From NCBI RefSeq assembly GCF_030384665.1, contig NC_083679.1, forward strand, positions 310,001 through 374,000: a stretch of DNA of 64,000 bases, read 5' to 3'. Shown piece after piece: positions 30,842 to 40,766 of the stretch. Within the stretch, counting starts at the first letter, position 1. The number at the start of each line of letters is the position of its first letter. This DNA comes from Lodderomyces elongisporus. Lineage: Eukaryota; Ascomycota; Pichiomycetes; Serinales; Debaryomycetaceae. The notes under the pieces are model-generated. The model worked only from the letters and a program-made list of their open reading frames with translations, was not told the DNA's origin and ran no database searches. Made by a program: the position numbers and the translations under genes.

Positions 30842-31930
30842 ATGGTATTTACGTTTGTCATTGACAATTATGTCAACAAGTATCTTCCTCGAAATCAGCT
30901 CCACAAGCTCCCCAGACCAGTTTCTTTCTTTTTGGGGTATCATGATCCACCACATCCGCGTTCTCCCGTCCCGGATTACATACTATGGCTCGAGATTGCT
31001 ATTGGTACATTCAGCGGGCTAGCACTAATAATGGGTGTGTTTATGCACCACAATGTCTTTACAGACCATCACCATGCGCCTATACTATTAGCATCGTACG
31101 CTGCATCGGCTATATTATGCTTTAATACCTCGCAAGTTCCACTAGCGCAGCCGCGTAATGTGTTTATGGGCCATTTCGTTGCGGCATTAATTGGAACATG
31201 TATTCAAAAATTGTTTAGCTTGAGCGAGCACGCTAGGGATAATTATTGGGCAAGTGCTGCACTTAGTGTTGCCGTGAGCTCGGTAGCAATGTCTATTCTT
31301 AACTGTATCCACCCACCCGCTGGGGCATCAGCTGTATTACCTAGTATTGATGCGCAAATTAGACAGATGTCATGGTGGTATTTGCCTGTGCAGCTTATAA
31401 GCTCGGTGTTGATACTCTCAGTTGCATTAATTACCGGAAATATTGTGAGGTCGTATCCGGTGTACTGGTGGAGTCCAGGAAAAGCAGGGAAGAAGCCGTC
31501 GACGCCACTGTCACTGACGAGGGAGGAAAGAATTCTGAGGCGGGGTCCAACTGATGAAGAGAAACAAATAGAAAGTAGCATCGAAAGCAGTACTTCGGAT
31601 GCCGAGGATGGAGCTGGCGGTACTATGAATATTGATCGAGCTACGAGTGGAACTATGATCACTATAACTCCCGATCTGATAATATCTCCTGAATTTTTAG
31701 ATTTGGACGAAGTACAAATTGATTGGTTGAAAATGTTGCAATCGAAATTGATCTCGTCAGAAGAGGAGCAAAGGCGAAAGAAAAGGAGAAGTATCAGCCA
31801 GAACCTGAGGCTGATCCTGAGACGGACTAGTCTTAGAAGAGAAGACGAAGAAAAAGGAGAGGACGAAGTTGACCATGGATCGATAAACCATAATGAGCAG
31901 ACAAAAGGGAAGGCTACAACAAGTTCGTGA
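30842..31930 (+). CDS. HPP-domain integral membrane protein
   Basis: 362 residues. The first 215 hold about four or five hydrophobic segments and match the HPP family (named for the His-Pro-Pro motif), seen here as CIHPPAGASAVLPSID at about residue 157. The N-terminal LPRPVSFFLGYHD motif is characteristic of the fungal members. The C-terminal 145 residues are hydrophilic, charged and Ser-rich, presumably cytosolic. Bacterial and plant HPP proteins have been linked to nitrite transport. For fungal members the function is not established, so none is assigned. It is convergent with COQ11. Confidence 0.85.
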   Translation: MVFTFVIDNYVNKYLPRNQLHKLPRPVSFFLGYHDPPHPRSPVPDYILWLEIAIGTFSGLALIMGVFMHHNVFTDHHHAPILLASYAASAILCFNTSQVPLAQPRNVFMGHFVAALIGTCIQKLFSLSEHARDNYWASAALSVAVSSVAMSILNCIHPPAGASAVLPSIDAQIRQMSWWYLPVQLISSVLILSVALITGNIVRSYPVYWWSPGKAGKKPSTPLSLTREERILRRGPTDEEKQIESSIESSTSDAEDGAGGTMNIDRATSGTMITITPDLIISPEFLDLDEVQIDWLKMLQSKLISSEEEQRRKKRRSISQNLRLILRRTSLRREDEEKGEDEVDHGSINHNEQTKGKATTSS

Positions 31931-32238
31931 AAGGCTAAAGAAATTGAAATGAACAACCTATAAGCATTTACAGTTCATTTACAAGCAATTTTCGTTCTTA
32001 ATCTTTTACCTTTCTCTTTGTAATTAGTATTGTTCACTAGCAGCGCCAGTAATCCACTCAGTGCGAACATATTTGCGTTATGTATTCTGCATTTATTTAA
32101 TTCTCGTTTTTTTTTTTTTTTTTTTTCAATTTTGCATTAAAATTACATATCTTTAATTTTAATTTTAATCCTTGATTATAAACAACACCATATGGTCTTA
32201 TACGTTGCAATTGCTATTTGATTTAATAATCGTTATAT
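31931..32238. terminator. Short convergent 3' region
   Basis: 308 bp between the tail-to-tail HPP-domain gene and COQ11. A T-run (32107-32126) and AT-rich sequence are suitable for cleavage and polyadenylation of both transcripts. No discrete signal can be assigned. Confidence 0.4.
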
Positions 32239-33099
32239 TTACACATTAAGCTCTTTTTCAATGACTTCCACTGGAACAACGCCTTTGAATTCTGGCTGTT
32301 CCAATTTCTCAAACAATGCCTCTGCAACCTGAGTAGTGCTCACCACAGGTCTTATAAGGCTACTCAAAAATGAATCACCTAAAGTCGTTTTTTTAACGCC
32401 AACGGCAAATCTCAATCCCTTCATAATCACATCCCTTTTAGTCATTCCCATATCATGCAGCTCGTCGTACATTACACCTGGCCTCATGATGATTGTTCTC
32501 AATTGTGGAATTTTACTAATTATGGCTTCAGCCTCGCGTTTCGTTGTAATGTATCGCTGTGGAACTATTGGGGGATTCTGGTCAGCCGATATGTACACGA
32601 AATTGCCCGCATCGACATTCACTTTTTCACTTGTTTCTCTGGCTTGTGCGTATTCCTTTGCTAAATTTACTGCTGAATCGCGTTGTACTGCTTCGTAACT
32701 CATCCACTTTTTGTCCTTTTGCATCGGATTGGAGCCCATCACGGCGTTTGCCAATTTTCTTGCATCGTTTACTAGCAGGCTTGCGCCATTACCCAAGCCA
32801 CTGAATCCACTTGCAGCTGAGGAGTTCATGCTGTTTTTATAAGATTGATCTTCAAACAATATCCCAATTGAATGCACTACAGTGTCGAATTGAGATAGTT
32901 TCAGTCCAAGTTCGTTGGGTTGAAAAATGTCAGCCTTTTGCCAACTAACATTTTGAACCCATGGTTGATGTAATACAGCTTTTGGAGGTTGACCTGATCG
33001 CGAGAATGATGTAACTGTATATCCCTTATAGGTTCCTACTTCACAGATCTTGCGACCCAAAAACCCGTTTCCGCCAAATACCGCAATTGATCGTGTCAT
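32239..33099 (-). CDS. COQ11: Coq11 (YLR290C family), NAD(P)-binding coenzyme Q protein
   Basis: 286 residues. An atypical short-chain dehydrogenase/reductase Rossmann fold starts at residue 5 with IAVFGGNGFLGRKICE (GxxGxxG dinucleotide site). VVHSIGILFEDQSYKN and a YISAD segment follow, then the YITTKREAEAII (YxxxK-like) stretch, IIMRPGVMYDE and a C-terminal RPVVSTTQVAEALF ... FKGVV. This block order matches S. cerevisiae Coq11, a mitochondrial protein of the CoQ synthome and homologue of complex I subunit NDUFA9. Its precise reaction is unsettled. There is no strong mitochondrial presequence; as in yeast, the fold starts almost at Met1. Confidence 0.9.
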   Translation of the reverse strand: MTRSIAVFGGNGFLGRKICEVGTYKGYTVTSFSRSGQPPKAVLHQPWVQNVSWQKADIFQPNELGLKLSQFDTVVHSIGILFEDQSYKNSMNSSAASGFSGLGNGASLLVNDARKLANAVMGSNPMQKDKKWMSYEAVQRDSAVNLAKEYAQARETSEKVNVDAGNFVYISADQNPPIVPQRYITTKREAEAIISKIPQLRTIIMRPGVMYDELHDMGMTKRDVIMKGLRFAVGVKKTTLGDSFLSSLIRPVVSTTQVAEALFEKLEQPEFKGVVPVEVIEKELNV

Positions 33100-34094
33100 G
33101 TTAATTCTCTTTTTAATTATGGTTGTAACAATATATAAATTGAATTTGAATTCGAACGGTGTAGTAGTAAGATAATTGTTATTTACTCAAAACCAATGAA
33201 AGAAGCAATCGTGATAGGAAATCGAGATTTATGTGAAATAGAATAATCAAAAGTAAGCAAAACAAAAATAATAATAATAATAATAATAATAAAAAGGTTG
33301 TTAAAAAATTTGAGTTTGGTAGTGGTCAAGTATATTGGTTAGCAATTGGTTAGCCCAGTTAGTAAAGAAAATGTTGTTCTTGAAGAGCGTGGCAGTGGTG
33401 AAGATATTGTTTTGTAGAACTTGTGGTTATGTGATGGTTTTTGTAAGATGTAGGTTTTTAAAGTTGCGCTTTCCTCCAAGAACGAGCGTATTCACTACCA
33501 AATGGTTACTCAAATAATAGTTCAAGCTCTTTATAAACCATCTTTTTTTTTTATGCCTACATGCAACCAACATATCCAATATTTAAATGAAGTCGGTAAA
33601 AAAAAGGAAACATAGAAACAGGAAACAGGAAACAGGAAACATAAAAACAGGAAAGAGGAAACAAGAACAAGAAACATGGACGCCGGAAAAACTTGATAGT
33701 AGTTAATGTATACAGTAAATTCAATAAATTAAAAAGTAAGATGAAGAAAAAGAAAAAGAAGACGACAATTAATGCAAATAAAGAGTGGTATTAGTTTATA
33801 CTCAAAATGTACACCAATTTCTCTGAAAATACCTCAGTTTACTTTTCCAAATACCGTGTTTATTAATTATTTAACGCCCCTGCCGTATTTTCTTTGATTA
33901 CTCTTTTTCCATACTTTTTTTATATTACTTCTCTTTCTCTTTCCGCTTCTACTTCTTGTACCTGTTATATCCGTTTAAAATCTTATTTACTACAATTAGT
34001 TAGACACGTTTACCAAATCGCAAAATCAAAATATCATTGTATATATATATATCCGTCAATATTTACTGTATTATATAAAGAAAAAAGTCGCCAA
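33100..34094. other. COQ11 upstream spacer
   Basis: 995 bp with an ATA triplet run (33268-33292) and AACAGGA/GAAACAG repeats (33612-33665), otherwise AT-rich. Nothing gene-like. Confidence 0.6.
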
Positions 34095-35789
34095 TCAATG
34101 ATCAAATTTCTTTCTCCACATTATGGATTCCTCGTCCTCAACATCTTCCATACTTGGAGAATACCTCTTTGGTATGGTATTTGATTTGCTTGAATTACCT
34201 TCCTTTCCATTTAATATGGGTGTCTTTGGCTCCAGTGCTTCATTCAAGTTAGTACCTGTCAATTTACTAGAATTAAGCACCTCATTATTGTTTATTATAT
34301 GCAGCTTGAGTTTCTCCAGTTTGGCAGGCTTAACAGGTCTTGTAGGTCTTTGACTATTCTGTTTCTGGTTTAAATGCTTCTGCTGGGTCAGTTTAGCTGT
34401 TTGGTTTTGAATTGGAGCATGTGCCAGGTATTCATTTAATGCTGGTCCCAAATTAAACCCAAAAAACTGGTTCAAGAAATCTTGTCGTTGTTGTTGTTGT
34501 TGTTTTTGATTTTCTTTTTGGGTCTTGGACTGAGTCTTACTCTGATTCAGTTGGCTTAAAAATTGACTAATCTGTTCTTGCTCATTCTCGTAAATTTTAT
34601 CTTCTTCATCGCGAATTAAGCTTTCCAATACATGCTCTTTACTTTCAACCTCATGTGCTTCTTTGGACTTGTGCTGTTTTTCCAATTCATGTTGCTGTTG
34701 AACAAGTCTTTCGAGTTCAAGTTGTGCTTGCTTGACCTTAGCTTCAGCTTCCTTTTGTTGCGCCAAAATCTCTCGTTTTCTTTGAGCAATAGCTTCAGCT
34801 TTAGCTTTAGCTTTTTCTTCTTCAGCCTTAGCCTTTGCTTTAGCTTTAGCTTCTTCTTCTTCAGCCTTTGCCTTTGCTTTAGCTTTAGCTTCTTCATCTT
34901 CAGCCTTTGCCTTTGCTTTAGCTTGAGCTTCTTCGTTTCTATTCTTTTTCTTTTTCTTCTTCTCCTCCTCCTTCTTTTCTGCACTGGCAGAGCCATTGAT
35001 TGGTGTTATTACAAATTGGTTTTTGAGAGCATTGGCTGCTTCTCTAATAATTTTCTCGTGATCTTCCAAAGTCTCATCCTCACTATCATCTTCTTGTTCT
35101 TGTTCTGCTTCTTCTTCTTCTTCTTGTTCTGCTTCTTCTTCATCATTGTGTCCAAATTGCAACTCTTTACTTTCCGGTTCAAATACATGGCCCCCAAATA
35201 AGCAATTCAATACATCCTCGACATTCAGATGAATGTAATGTAATTTCTTGGGGATGTTCAAACTCAAGATGTTTTCGCGTTTGTTCCATCTCCAGTTGAT
35301 ATTGTCAATATCAATATAGTTCAAATTGAATGTGTTTTCCACTTTGAAGTTATCCAGGCGTGGACCGGAAATGACAATTTTGATCAACGGTGGTTGTTGG
35401 CGAATAACCTGTACTTCATAGTTGTTAAAGTTGCCGTAGGGCTTATAGATTTGAATCTGGAACTCGTCTTCAGTCTCAAGCTTCTTGACTACTCTAGGAC
35501 GAGCACTTGGTGGGAGTGCCTGTTGTTGTTGTTGGGGTGGTGGTGGTAACTTTTGTTTTGGTTGTTTTCTTTGGTATGGTTGTTGGTGGAATGATTGGTG
35601 ATAGTATGGATGTTGCTGATAAAAGTGCTGAGGTGCAGCAATTGGTTGGTAAAATGGATGTGATTGATGTTGGTTGAATTGTTCTTGATGCAACAAGCTC
35701 AACAATGAATTCAAATCGAGTCCTTCATCTTGATCAGTTTCCAATTCGCGTGGTTTTTGTTGTTGTGGTTGGTAAAAGTAGTACGACAT
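34095..35789 (-). CDS. Btn2/Cur1-like chaperone-sorting protein (divergent)
   Basis: 564 residues. Segment order: a Gln/His/Tyr-rich N-terminus (1-95); a folded core (about 100-205) with alternating beta-strand-like segments (IQIYKPYGNFNNYEVQVI ... LIKIVISGPRLDNF ... ILSLNIPKKLHYIHL) resembling a degenerate alpha-crystallin domain; an acidic stretch (210-240); a long Ala/Lys/Glu coiled coil built of repeated AKAKAKAEEEE units (about 275-360); Gln-rich sequence; and a C-terminal RYSPSMEDVEDEES. The last matches the end of S. cerevisiae Btn2 (SPLLEDVEDEE as I recall), which, with a small-HSP-like core and charged coiled coil, suggests Btn2, the Hsf1-induced factor that collects misfolded proteins. 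The perfect heat-shock element upstream agrees. Alternative: another small-HSP-derived protein. CTG-clade members are poorly characterised. Confidence 0.6.
   Translation of the reverse strand: MSYYFYQPQQQKPRELETDQDEGLDLNSLLSLLHQEQFNQHQSHPFYQPIAAPQHFYQQHPYYHQSFHQQPYQRKQPKQKLPPPPQQQQQALPPSARPRVVKKLETEDEFQIQIYKPYGNFNNYEVQVIRQQPPLIKIVISGPRLDNFKVENTFNLNYIDIDNINWRWNKRENILSLNIPKKLHYIHLNVEDVLNCLFGGHVFEPESKELQFGHNDEEEAEQEEEEEAEQEQEDDSEDETLEDHEKIIREAANALKNQFVITPINGSASAEKKEEEKKKKKKNRNEEAQAKAKAKAEDEEAKAKAKAKAEEEEAKAKAKAKAEEEKAKAKAEAIAQRKREILAQQKEAEAKVKQAQLELERLVQQQHELEKQHKSKEAHEVESKEHVLESLIRDEEDKIYENEQEQISQFLSQLNQSKTQSKTQKENQKQQQQQRQDFLNQFFGFNLGPALNEYLAHAPIQNQTAKLTQQKHLNQKQNSQRPTRPVKPAKLEKLKLHIINNNEVLNSSKLTGTNLNEALEPKTPILNGKEGNSSKSNTIPKRYSPSMEDVEDEESIMWRKKFDH
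34795..34942. repeat. Coding repeat of Ala-Lys/Glu coiled-coil units
   Basis: About three near-identical units (GCT-TTAGC-based on the plus strand) encode AKAKAKAEEEEAK-type helix repeats in the minus-strand gene. Expansion changes coiled-coil length in whole turns. Confidence 0.8.
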
Positions 35790-36447
35790 TTTGTTAGTAT
35801 TAAATTTGGCTTGTTTTTATAATATGTAGATGCTAATTGTTTAAGTTCAATTGATTTGATGGTAGAAAATAATGAACAAGAGAATATAAACTTTGTCAAA
35901 TTTCAATTAATAGTGGAGGATATCAAGAGGAAGGGATCAGGATGGGAGGGGAGGGGTTTTTATAGTAAATGAGAAGGCCCGATGAATAAAGGTTAATGAC
36001 CCATTTATTCATTTCCTCATTCTTGTCTGCTAAAGATGTGTGGGTGCATGCGTAATGAGAGTATGTGTTTAATTGGTTGCAATATTGCATGGAATAATTT
36101 GGAAGGAGTTGGAACTTCAAGTGGGTGCTCCATGCAGCAATTGGCGCAATTGTGGAACCACATGGAATGTGAGAGATTGAACACTAAGGAGACCCTCATG
36201 CTCTTCTTACTCTCTCACATATACTCACACATACTCACTCACATACAAATCCACGCTCTAGTCCTCTCCTCTCTTTCTTTTCGCTCCTCCCCCCCCCCCC
36301 CCCCCCCCATCACTTCCACTTAACAGCCGCCTAATAGTTTCGTTCTTTTTTTTTGTTTTGTGTTACGACATCAACTATTTTCTATCATATACTTTTTTTT
36401 TTCTGATTCCTTCTTTGACGCCTCACGCTTTAACTTATTTTTTTCCA

Positions 36448-36460
36448 GAACATTCTAGAA
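36448..36460. promoter_or_regulatory. Perfect three-unit heat-shock element
   Basis: GAA at 36448, TTC at 36453 and GAA at 36458 form an uninterrupted nGAAnnTTCnnGAAn element with 5-bp phasing, the binding site of an Hsf1 trimer. A second inverted pair TTCTAGAA lies at 36590-36597. Both are 660-810 bp upstream of the Btn2-like start. Confidence 0.6.
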
Positions 36461-37474
36461 GACAACGAGTAAAGTGAGATGATATACTTGGTAAGCACTG
36501 ATTTGATTTTGTTTTCTTCTTACTATAAACAGAAAAAAATAAAGAAGTTAAGGGAAATGAAAAAACAAATAAGAGCAATAGTTTGTACTTTCTAGAAAGT
36601 GAATACATCCACACTTCCATTCCAACCAAAATTCACAAGACAGTTTTCCTCCTCCTCCTCCTCCTTCGAACCCCCCTCCGCCTTCGCCTACCTGGCATGT
36701 AATATAGTGAATGGTATTTTGTAAAAGTATTTATAAAAAAGGTCGATTTTTCAAAACAGATTGAAAATATCTAGCCCTGTTGTTTCTGTTGCGAAATCTA
36801 AACACCGATATCGAGGCGCAGTTGAAAGATGATCGGAATACAGACTGTACCTTACAAATTTACCAAATTCCATCCTTCCAAAAGGAAAATACTTGAAATG
36901 AAGAAGTAAAAGAAATAGAAGAAGTAAAAGAAAAAGAAGAAGAAGAAGAAGAAGAAATAGAAGAAATAGAAGAGGAAAAAAAAAGCACGTGACTTGTGAC
37001 AAAAAAGCTGACATTAAAGTGTAGGTCATCATAGTTTGAGCAAACCCGTGTCGCTTATTATATATCTGACAATGTTTGGCAAGGAAAATGCATATTAGTT
37101 TGTATATGATGAATGTATGTATAAAGACATATATACATTACATATTATTGTTAATCTCTCTCCATAATTTTTGTTCTAGATATCGTCTTTGATGTTGAAG
37201 AAGGGTGGAGGAAGTGGGAACAACGGAAGGGAGGAGGGGTTAGGTCCAACTATGAGTCAATGTATCACTTTTTTGCAGTATTGTCTCAGGCGGAGGAAGT
37301 AGGAAGGAGGAGGACGAGTAAGTGAAGTTGAGTGGTGGGAAAGAGCGTGTTCCTTATTTGTAATCTAATTATTATGTACATGCATAGATTAGGAGAGTAA
37401 ATATGAAAAAAGAAAAGTTTGTGGAATAAGGGGTGGAACGTGTTCAAGTAGAAAAAACAAGGAGTGAATTTGTG

Positions 37475-37565
37475 AGTATATATATATGTGTATATATATA
37501 TGTATATATATACTTGTGAATATGTATATATATACTTGTGAATATGTATATACTTGTGTATATAT
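37475..37565. repeat. TATA/ACTTGTGAATATG minisatellite
   Basis: Alternating TATATA runs and ACTTGTG(A/T)ATATG units, about three imperfect copies. Confidence 0.85.
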
Positions 37566-38115
37566 GTGGGATGCTATTTTTAGAAATAAATATCCTCTTT
37601 ACCAGACAGAAGCTGAAAACAAAATTCGTATACCTGTTAAAATGTCAGCATTTGCGGCTTCCATAAACTTCCCATCCATATTATCTTCTTTCCACCACTT
37701 ACCTAGATAGTATCTACGAACCAAGTTAAATGAAGGAAAAAAGAACATCATTTACAATACACTATTTCAATAGTGACTATGCTGGTGAGAGGCCACAACG
37801 AGAATGATATGGAGTCATTCGCATGGACACCCCTTCCCCCAGCTCTCTCTCTCTCTCTCTCTCTCTCGCCTTGCCCTTCCGCTTCTACCCTCTCTCCCTC
37901 CCTTCATAGCCAGCATTGTCACAGCCCTTTTTTTTTAGGCTTCGTCTTTTTCTATTTTCTATTTTCCATTTCTATTTCTGTTGCCTTTTTGTTTTCTTTT
38001 TTCTTTTTTTCTTTTTCTCTACTCATCTACTTTCGCTTTACATTTCCTGTTTCTGGCTCGACTTTCCATTGGGAAATCCATCAGTGATGAAACTGACGAT
38101 GACGTTATCGTAGCC

Positions 38116-38175
38116 TTAGCTTAGCTTAGCTTACTTTAGCTTAGCTTAGCTTACTTTAGCTTAGCTTAGCTTAAC
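38116..38175. repeat. Higher-order TTAGC repeat, 3 x 20 bp
   Basis: Three tandem 20-bp units, each three TTAGC pentamers plus a closing pentamer (TTACT, TTACT, TTAAC). The nested structure shows amplification first of the pentamer and then of the 20-mer. Confidence 0.95.
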
Positions 38176-38444
38176 AAGATTAGTAGTAGTAAAACTTTGC
38201 AAAGTCTCTTCATCTAGTGGTACAATATTGATGTTATTGATGCTGTTGTTGTTGTTGTTGTTTCTTTTTTTTTCTGTGCAGTGGAGAGATAATATCAGCA
38301 CCCACAACCTCAAGCGAAATAAAATATATTGAAAGCTAGTTAAAAGATAGAAACTTAAAGAGACTTAGAGAGAGAGAGAGAGAAAGAGAGGTAAAAAAAT
38401 ATTATAATCAATTGCTCCTAACCATTGACCAATACATGAGCAAA

Positions 38445-38481
<37 letters not shown>

Positions 38482-39284
38482 GAGCTAATTGAGACAAAGA
38501 CACAGCTCAGTATCGTCCATTCTCCGTTTCTCTTCTCCTTCTCCTGCTTGTTCTACTTATTCTTGTTACATTTTATATTCCTTCTTCTCCATTTACTAGT
38601 CAATTACATTATCAGTAGAGAAAAATATTTAACTTATTGGTACAATGTAATCTAACAAGATCAGTAGAAATATATATATATATATATATTAGAAAAAAAG
38701 AAGGTCTTTACCGATTCCACAGTAAACCTCTTCCCTCCTATACCTCAAGTACAAGAAAGATCCGACCAATATCTGAAACGACAACAAAAACAAAGTCAGC
38801 AGCGAAAAATAAAAAAAATAATTTAAAATAATTTAAAAAATAAATTAAAAAAATAAAAAATAAAATATACATATATATTGTCTCTCTCTCTCTCTCTCTC
38901 TCTAACTGTGTCTCCCCTTTTAAATCACGCATCCCTTTCACGCACACCACTAAAAATAAAATTGGACCATTTACACCCGTTTGAATCAATACTTTTTTAG
39001 ACGAAAAAATAAAAAATATAAAACAATAACAATAACAATAACAGTGGCAGTGGCAGAGGCAGAAGAAAAATAAAAGAAAAAAAAGAAAAAAAAGAAAAAA
39101 TAGATATTAGAGTGTGTCTATAGGTGAAAGAAAAACAACCATATACATTAAGCATCTTCAACACATCTATTTATCCTTCTTTCTCCCAACTACTTTCAAC
39201 TTTCTTCTGCAACATATCCACCAAATTAACATAAAGGTTGGACTATAAACAGTCAAACACACTTTCATTACTATTAAATATACA

Positions 39285-40766
39285 ATGGAAAAACAAACTA
39301 CACCCGTTGAGGAACAAAATATGTCTGAGAAGGAGGCGTTGTACCACCACTACAACCAACACCAACAGCAGCACCAGCACCAGCACCAGCAGCACCAGCT
39401 TAGCCCATATCCTTCCCAACAACACAAAGGACAAAAAAAGAGTTTAACAAAAAGAATCACCACCACCACCACCACAACAACAACAACCAAAGTAGTAGTC
39501 ATCAAGGCACTATGTGTGCTAGCCATCTTATCGACGCTATTCTTTTATCTATCATCCTACAAGTACTGTCACCACCGTGAGAATCAGCAAACAAATAAAA
39601 ACCATCACGCCAACCACCATGACAATACCCATGGTAATAACCACAACAGTAGCCATCGTGCAAAACACCATGATAAAGAGGTTGATTTTTTCCACTATTC
39701 ATCACCAATGAGACAAGTCAGCCCTTTACAAATGGGCCCACACCGTATACCAGAAGAACAAGATAATAAGCAAAACACGGCAATGACCATTGTCGCCAAG
39801 AGAGCTGATAACAATACCACAACCACCTCAGGTAACAACAATGGTAACAACAACAACAACAACAACAACAATGATGGAGGAAGCAACGGTAACGACTCAC
39901 AAGGCAATCAAAATACATTCAATAATGCTGCCGAAGCAACTGCAACTGGCGAAACCACAACCACTCCCTCGTCCTCCTCCTCCTCCTCCTCATCCTCTTC
40001 ATCATCATCTTCCCTGTCTTCTACGTCATCTTCATCTTTTGTTTCCTCCACCTCGTCAAGAAGAACTACAACTTCATCATCTAGCGAGACATTTATCAAT
40101 AATCCTACAACATCAACATTTGATAATACACAGGGGGAAACTTCTGCTACATCGTCATCTGAAACAAACGATTCCGAGTCTCTGTCGTCCTCCTCCTCCT
40201 CGGTCTCAAATGGACCAAACTCTACTTCTTCGTCAGATATCCCAGCAGAGACGGAAACAGAAGCAGAGACAGAAGCAAATTCATCCAACACCTCATCGTC
40301 TGACTCTTCAGCATCCTCCTCTTCATCTCCATCGTCTTCAGACACCACCACCAGCAGCAGCAGCAGCACCTCCACCACTTCCTCAGCAGACACAACAACC
40401 AGTGCCAACCAAAGAGTCACAACAATATCTAGTGTTGAAAGCGGCAGGACAGTAGTTGTCACTCAAACTACTCTTATTTCGTCATCGCCAACCTCATCCA
40501 GCGACAACAACAGCAACAAAAATTCAGATTCTAATGGAGGCTTGAGCCAAACAAACAAGATTGTGGTTGGTGTTGTTGTTGGAGTGGGTGGTTCCATCTT
40601 AATCGGCCTAATCTCTGTATTGTTCTACCTAAAGAGAAGAAACAACAAGGATCACGAGGGTGGTTGGACATTCTGGAGAAAGAATGAGAAATTGGGCAGT
40701 GACGAATTTTTGAATGGAGAGTTGGGTGTTAGAGATAGAAATATTAACCAAGGATCTAACTTTTAA
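39285..40766 (+). CDS. DFI1: Ser/Thr-rich two-TM plasma-membrane sensor, Dfi1-like
   Basis: 493 residues. A cytosolic Gln/His-rich N-terminus (1-50) is followed by TM1 at about 70-92 (VVVIKALCVLAILSTLFFYL), then about 330 extracellular residues dominated by Ser, Thr and Asn homopolymers with many O-glycosylation sites. TM2 at about 427-450 contains GVVVGVGGSILIG, a GxxxG helix-packing motif. A basic cytosolic tail follows (KRRNNKDHEGGWTFWRK ... NQGSNF). This architecture resembles Mid2-type wall-integrity sensors. C. albicans Dfi1, which needs its GxxxG TM for invasive filamentation signalling, lies near DCC1/PET8/NFS1/LEU2 as recalled. Assignment to DFI1 is by TM motif and synteny, not by the fast-evolving ectodomain. 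An alternative is a Tda7/Mid2 relative. Confidence 0.6.
   Translation: MEKQTTPVEEQNMSEKEALYHHYNQHQQQHQHQHQQHQLSPYPSQQHKGQKKSLTKRITTTTTTTTTTKVVVIKALCVLAILSTLFFYLSSYKYCHHRENQQTNKNHHANHHDNTHGNNHNSSHRAKHHDKEVDFFHYSSPMRQVSPLQMGPHRIPEEQDNKQNTAMTIVAKRADNNTTTTSGNNNGNNNNNNNNNDGGSNGNDSQGNQNTFNNAAEATATGETTTTPSSSSSSSSSSSSSSSLSSTSSSSFVSSTSSRRTTTSSSSETFINNPTTSTFDNTQGETSATSSSETNDSESLSSSSSSVSNGPNSTSSSDIPAETETEAETEANSSNTSSSDSSASSSSSPSSSDTTTSSSSSTSTTSSADTTTSANQRVTTISSVESGRTVVVTQTTLISSSPTSSSDNNSNKNSDSNGGLSQTNKIVVGVVVGVGGSILIGLISVLFYLKRRNNKDHEGGWTFWRKNEKLGSDEFLNGELGVRDRNINQGSNF

Larger units (their letters stand above)
35790..39284. other. 3.5-kb gene-free divergent intergenic region
   Basis: The longest spacer in the window lies between the divergent Btn2-like and Dfi1-like genes. 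It contains poly-C (36289-36308), GAAGAA repeats (36900-36975), TATATG/TACTTG repeats (37475-37565), CT runs (37840-37868, 38880-38902), a TTAGC higher-order repeat (38116-38175), a CA run (38451-38478) and an E-box GCACGTGAC near 36985. No frame above 105 codons, and none with normal composition. A non-coding RNA cannot be excluded. Confidence 0.7.

Noticed and set aside
38116..38175. Telomeric repeat remnant (TTAGC)n
   Set aside because: Telomere units of CTG-clade yeasts are long (about 20 bp or more) with a different sequence, and the array is only 60 bp and internal.
35790..39284. Centromere in the long gene-free region
   Set aside because: I see no large inverted repeats and the tracts are ordinary microsatellites. 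Short size and lack of flanking repeats argue against it.
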